This document shows, in pieces, positions 1 through 6,344 of a stretch of 9,387 bases of DNA. The notes under the pieces are model-generated. The model searched no databases and had not been told where the DNA came from. It saw nothing but the letters and a program-made list of their open reading frames with translations. Positions within the stretch are counted from its first letter, which is position 1; every line of letters begins with the position of its first letter. Location: assembly GCA_002373715.1 (NCBI GenBank), contig DFLI01000062.1:1-9387 (forward strand), in the 5' to 3' direction. A program made the position numbers and the translations under genes. The stretch is from Bacteroidales bacterium UBA3623. Lineage in GTDB: Bacteria > Bacteroidota > Bacteroidia > Bacteroidales > UBA932.

Positions 1-428
1 GAGGCTTCGAAAGCCTTTTCGGCCCTCATCAAGGTGGCGTGGGGGGCGCAGTCAAAGGGCTTGCCGCTCTTGTCGTAGAAACCGCAGAGGAAGCACAGGG
101 TGGGAATCTGGTTGAACGGATCCACAAACGCCGTGCGGTAGCGGGGGATTACGTAGAGGTCACTGTTGCCGGCCTCTATGAAAGAGGGGAAGAGGCTGGA
201 GCCGTCTACCCGCTCGCCCTCCGTGAGGATGGTCTCTGCATACTCCAGGCTGTTGACGGTGAAGTTGAGGGTCTTGACCCTCCCGTCTTCGGCCGGATAC
301 ATAAAATCAATCATTCGGATGCCCTTCTCCTCAATGAAGGAGAGCATGTCTTCCCGGGTGAAGCTTTCCGGGGCTTTTTCCAGAAAAGCCACTACTTCGT
401 TAGGGTTCAGTGCTATTTTTTTATCCAT
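1..428 (-). CDS. glnA: Glutamine synthetase, N-terminal part (cut by left edge)
   Basis: Glutamine synthetase makes glutamine from glutamate, ammonia and ATP in the cytoplasm. Only the first 142 residues lie in the window; the reading frame runs off the left edge. Translation of the minus strand starts MDKKIALNPNEVVAFLEKAP. Residues about 35-115 match the beta-grasp domain of type I-like enzymes: VDGSS at 84-88, then FIEAGNSDLYVIPRYRTAFV at 93-112 and a DPF that corresponds to the GSI 'TAFIDPF' segment. The entry to the catalytic domain follows (APHATLMRAEKAF, 128-140). The start at 428 is the ATG about 25 bases downstream of a TATATTTG promoter box. The preceding gene on this strand (the GH2 lipoprotein) stops 62 bases upstream with no visible terminator, so some readthrough into glnA is possible. 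Family assignment is firm. Whether it is the roughly 500-residue GSI-like form cannot be proven from this fragment, but the N-terminus does not look like the longer type III enzyme. Confidence 0.9.
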   Translation of the reverse strand, partial: MDKKIALNPNEVVAFLEKAPESFTREDMLSFIEEKGIRMIDFMYPAEDGRVKTLNFTVNSLEYAETILTEGERVDGSSLFPSFIEAGNSDLYVIPRYRTAFVDPFNQIPTLCFLCGFYDKSGKPFDCAPHATLMRAEKAFEA

Positions 429-453
429 TTTGGATGCTATGTGGTTATAAATA

Positions 454-461
454 CAAATATA
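454..461 (-). promoter_or_regulatory. Promoter -7 box of glnA
   Basis: Read on the minus strand, 461 to 454 is TATATTTG, an exact match to the Bacteroidota -7 consensus TAnnTTTG. A TTTG at 488-485 could serve as the -33 element, but the 23-base spacer is longer than the usual 19-21. The box ends 25 bases before the glnA ATG, the same distance seen for other genes in this window. Confidence 0.6.
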
Positions 462-490
462 CAAAAACCAAAGGACAAATAGCTCAAATT

Positions 491-2917
491 CTAGAATTCC
501 ATTTCAGTTTCCGGAGCAAACTCCGGGGAGCGCATATAGTCCAGGAGGGCGCTGTAGAACTGGCGTCCTTCGGGCTTGTCCAGCACTTCCTCCAGGTTGG
601 CGCAGCACACCAGCAACTTGCCCTGGCCCACTTTGAACTCGTATACCAGGCCCAGACGGTGGTTGCGCTCCACGTTGTCAATCACTTGTACAATGGGCTT
701 GTAGCCGTCCAGCTTGTCCAGGATGGCGGGCCGAGAAGCCTTGGTTACGGGAAACCACTGCCAGGAGGTGTGCCCGTCCGTGGGGAATTCGCGGAACAGC
801 GGGTGGGACGGGTCCATCAGGAGGCCCAGCGTGCCGGGAGAAACGGGCTTTCCGTTGCTCTCGCAGATGTCTTTGAACATCCGGTAGTTCCAGTAGTCGG
901 TCTCAAAGAGGCCGCCTACGGTATCCGTGGTGTCGGAGGGCATCAGCAGCACGGAAGCGCCGCCCTTGAGGGCCGTCAGGGCCGAAGGGGAGAGCTCCTT
1001 CACGATGGTAATGCCGCTCTTGTCGGGCGTGTTACCGGCCGGATAGACCCAGAGGGGCCAGCTGTTCCGGCGGGGACCTTTGGTGGTAAGGGCGGTCACG
1101 CTAAGCTCCAGCTGCGCCGGGGCGTCAAAACCGGAAAGGTCTATCTCAATGGCGCCTGCATCCAGCAGGCCTTCGCCGGCCGGGACGTCCATGGTGCCGG
1201 CCGCGCCGGAAGAGAGGGACCACTCGATGCCGGTCACCGGCTCCTGGCTGAAGCGGGCCAGGGCCACCTGCGCACGGAAGGTTTCGTCCGTGCTCCAGCA
1301 GTATTTGTCAAACTGGGCCAGGGGTACTATGTCGCTGCACCAGCCTCTCCACTCATCTGCCGTTACGGCTCCCTTGCTGTCCATAAAGGCATCCAGGATA
1401 CCCACGTAGGCCGATCCCTGACCGGGGTAGTCCTGCAGGTCCAGCAGCTGGAAGCCGCCCATACCGGGGGTGCGGAGGCACAGCTCGATATCGGCCTTGT
1501 ACAACTGGGCCTGCCAGGCGGCCGATGCGCGCTGGAAGTCCTTGGCCTGATCTCCCAGGCCGGCTTCTACCAGCCGGCGGCGGAACTCCACCAGGTTGCG
1601 GGGCTCCAGCGGGCCGGTGTATTTCTCTATCTGGGCGTAGTCCGGGTAGCTCTGGAACTGGGCTGTCTCGTGGCTGATGACCGGTACCGGAGAGCTCCGG
1701 AGGGCGTCAGCATAATTGAAGCGTGTGTTGGGATAGAAGCGGTTGAGGATGCCGCCGTCCTGGGCGTCGCAGAAGGCAAACGAGCTGCGGACGTGCTTGT
1801 GGTATCCGTCATAGGCCTCTCCTCCAGTGCGGCAGGTGGCCTGGAAGTCCATTCCTTCCACGTAGCCCTGATAGCCCAGGAAGGCGTTGGTTCCGTTGGT
1901 GTAGAGAATCTGAGGGGCGTGGCTGCGGAAAGTCTCCACCAGATCCTGCATTACGGAGGCTTCTCCCCATACTTCGTTACCCAGCGAGAAGAGGGCGAAG
2001 GAGGGATGGTGGCCGTAAGTCTTTACTATGTTAATGCCTTCCTTTTTGAGGAAAGACAGCAGTTCCTCTCCTTCCAGCGTGCCCCAGAAGGGGAGTTCGG
2101 GCTGGAGGTAGATACCCAGCTCATCGGCTGCCTCAAAAGCGGCCTCCGGCGGGCACCAGGAGTGGAAACGCACGTGGTTGATGCCGTATTCTGCGCACTG
2201 TCCGAAATACTGCTGCCAGGTTTCTTTGTCCATGGGCGTGTGACCCGTGAGGGGGAACACGCAGGCGTCGTGCTTGCCGCGAAGGAAGACCGGATGCCCA
2301 TCGGCCTGAAACTGTCCGTCCTTTATTTCAAGGCGGGGCATATGGGTCTTGGCGGCCTTCTCCCGATTCTGGACCGGACCCAGCTCAATGCGGCCGATAA
2401 TGCCGTTCCAGTTGGTCTGCGTGTCTTCCGAGTACAGGTGCGAGCTGCGGATGACGCCTTCCGGTACGCCGCCGGCGTTGTCTACGCAGAGGACCAGGGT
2501 GTGAACGCCCGGTTTAATGGACCCCAAAAGATAGCCCTGCGGGGTGGAGACGTCGTTGCAGATGCCCACCTGGACGCCGTCCAGATAGAGCGTGGTGGCC
2601 TTGGTGCGCTCCAGAAAGAGGCACAGGTCCTTGTCTTTCCAGGCCTGCGGGACGGTGACCGTCTTCCGGTACCAGGCCTTGCCTACATAGGAATGGCGGC
2701 GGGTGAGCCGCATCGTTTTCACATCGGCCCCTGGCTCCTGGCCTTTCCCGGCCAGGTCTGTGGTGCCGGGCAGCACTATGGTGTCTTCGAAGGGATCATC
2801 GGCCTTGAGGGTCTGGTTGGGGTCCAGCGAGAACTCCCAGGTTCCGGAAAGGTCCTGCACGGACGAGCAGGCCGACAGGGCGCCGATTAGCAGGAAGAGG
2901 GCAAGGATTCTTTTCAT
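491..2917 (-). CDS. GH2-type glycoside hydrolase lipoprotein
   Basis: A predicted exported glycosidase of 808 residues. It starts with a lipoprotein signal peptide (MKRILALFLLIGALSAC, lipidated Cys17). Residues about 22-180 look like the GH2 sugar-binding jelly roll (LSGTWEFSLDP near the start, NGIIGRIEL at its end). A TIM-barrel region follows, about 205-535. SLGNEVWGE places the likely acid/base at Glu315, and VPVISHETAQF places a likely nucleophile at Glu417. Residues about 545-625 look beta-rich. Residues 630-800 resemble the alpha/beta, amidotransferase-like C-terminal domain of some exported glycosidases (RLGLVYEFKVGQGKLLVC, 754-771). The Ig-like domain that normally separates jelly roll and barrel in GH2 is not evident. 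The ATG at 2917 is chosen because the signal peptide then begins normally and the acyltransferase stop ends one base earlier; ATG 2926 is a possible alternative. It is the last gene of a three-gene operon. Substrate is unknown: exo-acting galactosidase, glucuronidase or similar are all open. Confidence 0.8.
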   Translation of the reverse strand: MKRILALFLLIGALSACSSVQDLSGTWEFSLDPNQTLKADDPFEDTIVLPGTTDLAGKGQEPGADVKTMRLTRRHSYVGKAWYRKTVTVPQAWKDKDLCLFLERTKATTLYLDGVQVGICNDVSTPQGYLLGSIKPGVHTLVLCVDNAGGVPEGVIRSSHLYSEDTQTNWNGIIGRIELGPVQNREKAAKTHMPRLEIKDGQFQADGHPVFLRGKHDACVFPLTGHTPMDKETWQQYFGQCAEYGINHVRFHSWCPPEAAFEAADELGIYLQPELPFWGTLEGEELLSFLKKEGINIVKTYGHHPSFALFSLGNEVWGEASVMQDLVETFRSHAPQILYTNGTNAFLGYQGYVEGMDFQATCRTGGEAYDGYHKHVRSSFAFCDAQDGGILNRFYPNTRFNYADALRSSPVPVISHETAQFQSYPDYAQIEKYTGPLEPRNLVEFRRRLVEAGLGDQAKDFQRASAAWQAQLYKADIELCLRTPGMGGFQLLDLQDYPGQGSAYVGILDAFMDSKGAVTADEWRGWCSDIVPLAQFDKYCWSTDETFRAQVALARFSQEPVTGIEWSLSSGAAGTMDVPAGEGLLDAGAIEIDLSGFDAPAQLELSVTALTTKGPRRNSWPLWVYPAGNTPDKSGITIVKELSPSALTALKGGASVLLMPSDTTDTVGGLFETDYWNYRMFKDICESNGKPVSPGTLGLLMDPSHPLFREFPTDGHTSWQWFPVTKASRPAILDKLDGYKPIVQVIDNVERNHRLGLVYEFKVGQGKLLVCCANLEEVLDKPEGRQFYSALLDYMRSPEFAPETEMEF

Positions 2918-2918
2918 A

Positions 2919-4025
2919 CTATGCATTTTTCTTTTCTCCAAACACGCACCAGCGGATGAACGGAATGCGGTGAAGAACCTCATACAGGGCGGGGGAGAGG
3001 GTGAATACAGCTATGGTGAGGATAACGTACATGGCTACCGGCGGCAGCTCAGTGTACATTTTCATCATGTAACCAAGGCTGGCTATTACCAGGTAGTGGA
3101 CTATGTAGAGGCCAAAACTGGTGCGAGTCATATAGCCGGCAAACTTGTTGGTGCAGTCAAATTTGGCCTGAAACCAGCCCATCATGGCCAGGCAGGCCAG
3201 CCAGCCGTAAAGGCAGTTGAGGGGACTGCTCATATAGGTGGCCGTGGTATTGTCCTGGCCGAAGGTGGTGACAATGAGTACCGTTCCGGCTACTATGGCA
3301 CAGCTGAGCAGCGGAATCCAGGCCTGCTTAATCTTCTGCTGAACCTCTTCGTGGGAAAACACAAAGTAACCCAGCAGAAAGGAGACCAGGTAGAAGAAGG
3401 GTTTGTAAAGGTTCAGAAGGCCGTCGGCGCTTTCGGGGCGGGGATTCCTGATGAGCGTCTGCGCACTGGCCCAGAACAACACGCCCAGCATAATGATCCA
3501 CACTATGTTCAGCTTTCCACAAGCGTTCCAGAACATGTCGTTCTTATCCATAGCGCGCACAGCCAGCAGCACCAGGCTCAGCAGCCATAGAAGCTGCACA
3601 AACCAGAGCGGACCTATGCCGCTCACGGCCATGATAGCCCATTTTGCCACACCGGGCAGGCCGTCAAAGATGCCGGTTCCCCGGGCTACGGCCGTATTGA
3701 AATACCCCGTCATCCACTGGAATACAAACAGGCCGATGGTTCCCGGCACCAGCAGCTTACGCGTGCGGGCTTTGAACCACTCTTTGGCGCTTTTCTTCTC
3801 CAGGGCGTAGCTGGAGCTGATGCCGGCCAGGATAAACAGCAGCGGCATGAACCAGGGGTATAGGATGTACATCACAACGTCCTGGTACTGCGGCGTTTCC
3901 GGATAGGGACCGAAGCCGCCTATACCGCCAAAGACGCCTTTGTTATTATAAAAGTAGATGACGTGGTAGAAGAGCACCAGGAGCACGGTGACCCAGCGCA
4001 GGTTGTCCATCCAGTGCTTTCTCAT
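2919..4025 (-). CDS. Acyltransferase-3 family membrane protein (OpgC/OafA-like)
   Basis: An integral inner-membrane protein of 368 residues with about ten hydrophobic segments (roughly 10-28, 50-72, 90-108, 128-156, 172-190, 207-224, 236-254, 268-286, 303-322, 329-348). Members of this family transfer acyl groups such as acetyl or succinyl to sugars of exported or surface glycans. The family signature is visible: Arg10 and His21 form the R-X10-H motif in the first segment, an Arg-rich loop (KARTRKLLVP, 85-94) follows the second, and SFGLYIVHYLV (303-313, His310) matches the conserved late helix. The ATG overlaps the TGA of the upstream AbrB-like gene as ATGA (bases 4025-4022), which implies translational coupling; the GH2 lipoprotein gene follows one base after its stop. 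The acceptor is not deducible. A glycan is likely from the family and the glycosidase next door; OpgC-like membrane proteins of this size are common and their substrates mostly unknown. Confidence 0.82.
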   Translation of the reverse strand: MRKHWMDNLRWVTVLLVLFYHVIYFYNNKGVFGGIGGFGPYPETPQYQDVVMYILYPWFMPLLFILAGISSSYALEKKSAKEWFKARTRKLLVPGTIGLFVFQWMTGYFNTAVARGTGIFDGLPGVAKWAIMAVSGIGPLWFVQLLWLLSLVLLAVRAMDKNDMFWNACGKLNIVWIIMLGVLFWASAQTLIRNPRPESADGLLNLYKPFFYLVSFLLGYFVFSHEEVQQKIKQAWIPLLSCAIVAGTVLIVTTFGQDNTTATYMSSPLNCLYGWLACLAMMGWFQAKFDCTNKFAGYMTRTSFGLYIVHYLVIASLGYMMKMYTELPPVAMYVILTIAVFTLSPALYEVLHRIPFIRWCVFGEKKNA

Positions 4026-4231
4026 TTTGTGAGCCCCTCCATGGCCTGGTCTACTATGGCTTGGAAAATATCGGTCTTTAACAGGGCCATTCCCTTCTGG
4101 TCTCCCAGCAGCATCAGGGTGTCGCCGGGTTTTACGTCATAAACCTTGCGGGCTTCCTTGGGAATTACAATCTGTCCTTTGTCTCCCACCTTTACCACTC
4201 CGAAGAGGTATTTGCCTTCTTTTTCTTCCAT
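4022..4231 (-). CDS. AbrB/MazE/SpoVT-type DNA-binding protein
   Basis: A small protein of 69 residues starting MEEKEGKYLFGVVKVGDKGQ. Residues about 9-55 are a typical SpoVT-AbrB swapped-hairpin domain: GVVKVGDKGQIVIPKEARK (10-28), then VKPGDTLMLLGD with the conserved PGD turn. These proteins bind DNA as dimers and act as transition-state regulators or as the antitoxin half of MazE-like pairs. The downstream gene is a membrane acyltransferase, not a toxin, so a regulatory role is more likely. An in-frame ATG at 4270 would add 13 residues, but it lies upstream of the TATATTTG promoter box at 4266-4259 and would not be transcribed, so 4231 is preferred. The gene leads the operon and its promoter region is shared with a divergent peptidase gene. 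Autoregulation and control of both directions is a reasonable guess, not shown. Confidence 0.82.
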   Translation of the reverse strand: MEEKEGKYLFGVVKVGDKGQIVIPKEARKVYDVKPGDTLMLLGDQKGMALLKTDIFQAIVDQAMEGLTK

Positions 4232-4258
4232 TTTGTAAGAAAAGTTAGAAATCTCCCA

Positions 4259-4266
4259 CAAATATA
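4259..4266 (-). promoter_or_regulatory. Promoter -7 box of the abrB-like operon
   Basis: Minus-strand TATATTTG (4266 to 4259) matches TAnnTTTG exactly and ends 27 bases before the ATG at 4231. No good TTTG is seen at the -33 position about 20 bases upstream, which may mean a weak or activator-dependent promoter. Confidence 0.55.
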
Positions 4267-4272
4267 ACAAAA

Positions 4273-4280
4273 TTTCGAAA
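4273..4280. promoter_or_regulatory. TTTCGAAA palindrome between divergent promoters
   Basis: A perfect 8-base palindrome lies near the midpoint of the two outward-facing -7 boxes (4259-4266 and 4290-4297). Its position would let a bound dimer touch both promoters, so it is a candidate operator, possibly for the AbrB-like protein. The site is short and AT-rich, and chance is a real alternative. Confidence 0.2.
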
Positions 4281-4289
4281 AACCTACAC

Positions 4290-4297
4290 TATATTTG
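4290..4297 (+). promoter_or_regulatory. Promoter -7 box of the S41 peptidase gene
   Basis: Plus-strand TATATTTG, an exact TAnnTTTG match, lies 26 bases upstream of the ATG at 4324. No TTTG is found at the expected -33 position. It faces away from the abrB-like promoter, with 23 bases between the two boxes. Confidence 0.55.
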
Positions 4298-4323
4298 TAG
4301 TATATAATTGAACTTATTGCAAA

Positions 4324-6180
4324 ATGAAAAAGCTTGTTTCTGTCTCTGCTCTGGCGGCCCTTCTGGTGATTACCGCCTGCAGCCCCAGGTTGTACTCGGC
4401 CCAAAACACAGTGGCCGATGAAAAGCCCGACGGTGGCGCCTATACCGAAAGGGTCTTCCCCGTAGTGACCAAGGTGGCCCCGGATTCAAAGGTGACGCTT
4501 CGCTTCTATGAAGATATGCCGGATGTGGCCTATATTTCGGCCGCCGATTTCCAGTCCATCGTGCTGCCGGGTTCCGTGATGAAGGTGGCCCATACCGGCC
4601 AGGGAGAATATACCCTCACCAATGCCGATGCAACGGCCGTTGTGAACGTGGGCACCGATGTATTTGTGTCAGATCGGTTTGAGGCATTCACCAACCAGAT
4701 GGGCCTGTTGCAGCCCGGTATGGCCAATGTCTATTATGACGGCTTGCCTTTTGTGCGCTACAAAGGCCTGTATTCCTCCCCGGAGAAGGCAACCACCACC
4801 CTGGATTTCGGGGCCTACGGAATTGATATCCGGGCCGATGGAAAGGGTAAGGTGTTTTTCCCCTTTGCCACTTTGGCCGATATGTACAGCGACCTCTTCT
4901 ACCACCATGCCGGATTCAACGGAGAAAAGGTGGTGGCCAACACCTCGGTTAACGAAGTGGACCTGTCGGAGATTGATTCCACCTATAACAAGCCCCTGGT
5001 GGCACGTACCATCCGTCCGGCCAACCTGGCGGAGTTCAATTATAAGGAACTGTGCTTTGCGATGGATCACTTCTATGGCTACCCGGGCCGCGTCAAGTAT
5101 AATGAGAGCCTCCAGACCAAGGGCTTGGACAAAACGCTGGAAGAGGATGTAGAATGCGGATCAACCATTAAGAAACTCCTGCTGTCAGAGAACCTGGCCG
5201 ACTATCTTGTAGGTATGCTGGGCCTCACGGGCATCTATTACGACGGCCATACCGCCATGGACATTACCTCGGCCATGGAAAAGGACGATGAAGAGCTGAA
5301 GGCTGCCTATCAGGCCGTTTTGGCAGAGAAACAGGATGTAGTGATGGAAGTGATGACGGCCGTTGGCTCCATGATGGAGATGATGACAGATCAGATGGCT
5401 ATCACCAACCTTCGGCCCCAATCCTTCGGAGAGGGTGTAACCTATTATAAGAAGGGAGATACGGCTGTTTGCGTATTTGATTCCTTCAACGATACCGACA
5501 ACGAGGCCTGGAATAAGTATTACGCCGGACAGGGTCCCATGCCCACCGTGGAAAATACCAAGGAAGACGACATGGTCATCTTCCTGGACGCCCTCCAGAA
5601 AGCTGCGGCCGACCCTGAGGTAAAGAACCTTATCATTGATATTACGGCCAATGGAGGCGGCTCGGCAGACCTCGTAATGGCCATGACCTCCCTCATCCTG
5701 AATGAGAGCTATATCAGCATGGACAACCCCCTCACCGGCCAGAAGTCCTTTGTGGCCTATGAAGTGGACCGCAATTTCAACGGCGTCTTTGATGAGGCCG
5801 ATAAGGATGTCCACTACGACCTTAACTTCGCCGTGCTCACCTCCGGCATGTCCTTCTCCTGCGGCAACCTGTTCCCGTCCATCCTCAAGGATGCCGGTGT
5901 CCCCGTGATGGGGGCCACTTCCGGCGGTGGCGCTTGCGCCATCCAGGCCATGTGTACGGCCGACGGTTTCTGCTTCCAGATTTCGTCCTTCCGCGCCCGG
6001 CTTAACACCTTGGACGGAGAAAATATAGATCCCGGCGTTACCCCGGATCTGCCCATCTCTACGGACGAGAAGATTGACATCACCCTCAAACTCCCGAACG
6101 GGACAGAGCAGACAGTTCCCATGAAGGACTTTACCAAGTTCTTTGATGTGGACTATCTGAGATCTTTGCTGGAAAAGTAA
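4324..6180 (+). CDS. S41-family peptidase lipoprotein
   Basis: A predicted exported serine peptidase of 618 residues. The N-terminus MKKLVSVSALAALLVITACS is a lipoprotein signal with Cys19. Residues about 40-290 are a region I do not recognise. The S41 core follows: YYDGHT (305-310, His309), KNLIIDITANGGG (434-446) and VLTSGMSFSCGN (504-515), with likely nucleophile Ser512. GATSGGGACAIQ (530-541) corresponds to the GxxTxGKGxVQ segment of CtpA-like enzymes, and DGENIDPGVTPDLPI (564-578) is the usual closing segment. By that alignment the CtpA catalytic lysine is replaced by Ala537, while a DGHT motif is present, so a tricorn/IRBP-like Ser-His mechanism is more likely than a Ser-Lys dyad. No PDZ domain is obvious. 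An EF-hand-like loop (482-493) and a Met-rich helix (341-358) are unusual. The gene is monocistronic, with its own promoter and a terminator just after the stop. The substrate is unknown. Confidence 0.85.
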   Translation: MKKLVSVSALAALLVITACSPRLYSAQNTVADEKPDGGAYTERVFPVVTKVAPDSKVTLRFYEDMPDVAYISAADFQSIVLPGSVMKVAHTGQGEYTLTNADATAVVNVGTDVFVSDRFEAFTNQMGLLQPGMANVYYDGLPFVRYKGLYSSPEKATTTLDFGAYGIDIRADGKGKVFFPFATLADMYSDLFYHHAGFNGEKVVANTSVNEVDLSEIDSTYNKPLVARTIRPANLAEFNYKELCFAMDHFYGYPGRVKYNESLQTKGLDKTLEEDVECGSTIKKLLLSENLADYLVGMLGLTGIYYDGHTAMDITSAMEKDDEELKAAYQAVLAEKQDVVMEVMTAVGSMMEMMTDQMAITNLRPQSFGEGVTYYKKGDTAVCVFDSFNDTDNEAWNKYYAGQGPMPTVENTKEDDMVIFLDALQKAAADPEVKNLIIDITANGGGSADLVMAMTSLILNESYISMDNPLTGQKSFVAYEVDRNFNGVFDEADKDVHYDLNFAVLTSGMSFSCGNLFPSILKDAGVPVMGATSGGGACAIQAMCTADGFCFQISSFRARLNTLDGENIDPGVTPDLPISTDEKIDITLKLPNGTEQTVPMKDFTKFFDVDYLRSLLEK

Positions 6181-6183
6181 AAC

Positions 6184-6214
6184 AAAAAGCCAGGCTGACG
6201 ACCTGGCTTTTTTT
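6184..6214. terminator. Two-way rho-independent terminator
   Basis: The 11-base arms AAAAAGCCAGG (6184-6194) and CCTGGCTTTTT (6202-6212) pair perfectly around a 7-base loop, with two further T's after. It begins 3 bases after the peptidase stop. On the minus strand the same hairpin ends in a T-run, so it can also end the tRNA-Gly transcript that arrives from the other side. Confidence 0.88.
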
Positions 6215-6217
6215 ATG

Positions 6218-6290
6218 AGCGAGATACGAGTCTCGAACTCGCGACCTTCGGCTTGGGAAGCCAACGCTCTACCAACTGAGCTAATCTCGC
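6218..6290 (-). tRNA. tRNA-Gly, anticodon CCC
   Basis: The minus strand folds into a complete cloverleaf. The acceptor arm GCGAGAT/ATCTCGC pairs over 7 bases. The D arm is GCTC-AGTTGGTA-GAGC. The anticodon arm is TTGGC-TTCCCAA-GCCGA, giving anticodon CCC, which reads GGG glycine codons. The T arm is GCGAG-TTCGAGA-CTCGT. The discriminator base is U (6218), as expected for bacterial tRNA-Gly. The CCA end is not encoded and must be added after transcription. The gene diverges from hisS and runs into the two-way terminator at 6184-6214. Confidence 0.95.
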
Positions 6291-6300
6291 ATCGGGAAGG

Positions 6301-6334
6301 CAAATATAAGACAATTTTTCTTAACTTTGCCAAA
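6301..6334 (-). promoter_or_regulatory. Promoter of tRNA-Gly
   Basis: On the minus strand TATATTTG lies at 6308-6301 and a TTTG lies at 6334-6331, with a 22-base spacer, close to the Bacteroidota layout. The box ends 10 bases before the first tRNA base, which fits transcription starting a few bases ahead of the mature 5' end. Confidence 0.65.
6322..6329 (+). promoter_or_regulatory. Promoter -7 box of hisS
   Basis: TAACTTTG matches TAnnTTTG and ends 15 bases before the hisS ATG, giving a very short leader of about ten bases. No clear TTTG lies at the -33 position. It is back to back with the tRNA-Gly promoter, the two -7 boxes being 13 bases apart. Confidence 0.5.
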
Positions 6335-6344
6335 ATTTCAAAAA

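Noticed and set aside
410..2890. Very long plus-strand open frame (826 codons) opposite the GH2 gene
   Set aside because: It is the antisense shadow of a GC-rich gene. The encoded protein has no recognisable domain, while the minus-strand frame has a signal peptide and catalytic motifs.
2918..2983. Upstream start for the GH2 protein adding 22 residues
   Set aside because: The extension lies inside the acyltransferase gene and would bury the lipoprotein signal peptide.
4022..4231. AbrB-like gene as the antitoxin of a toxin-antitoxin pair
   Set aside because: The coupled downstream gene encodes a ten-segment acyltransferase, and no MazF, PIN or other toxin is nearby.
4232..4270. Longer AbrB-like protein starting at 4270
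   Set aside because: This start is upstream of the promoter box, so it would not be in the mRNA, and the added residues are not part of the AbrB fold.
5185..6333. Minus-strand 382-codon open frame opposite the peptidase
   Set aside because: It runs through the tRNA-Gly and the terminator and has no domain features; it is a shadow of the S41 gene.
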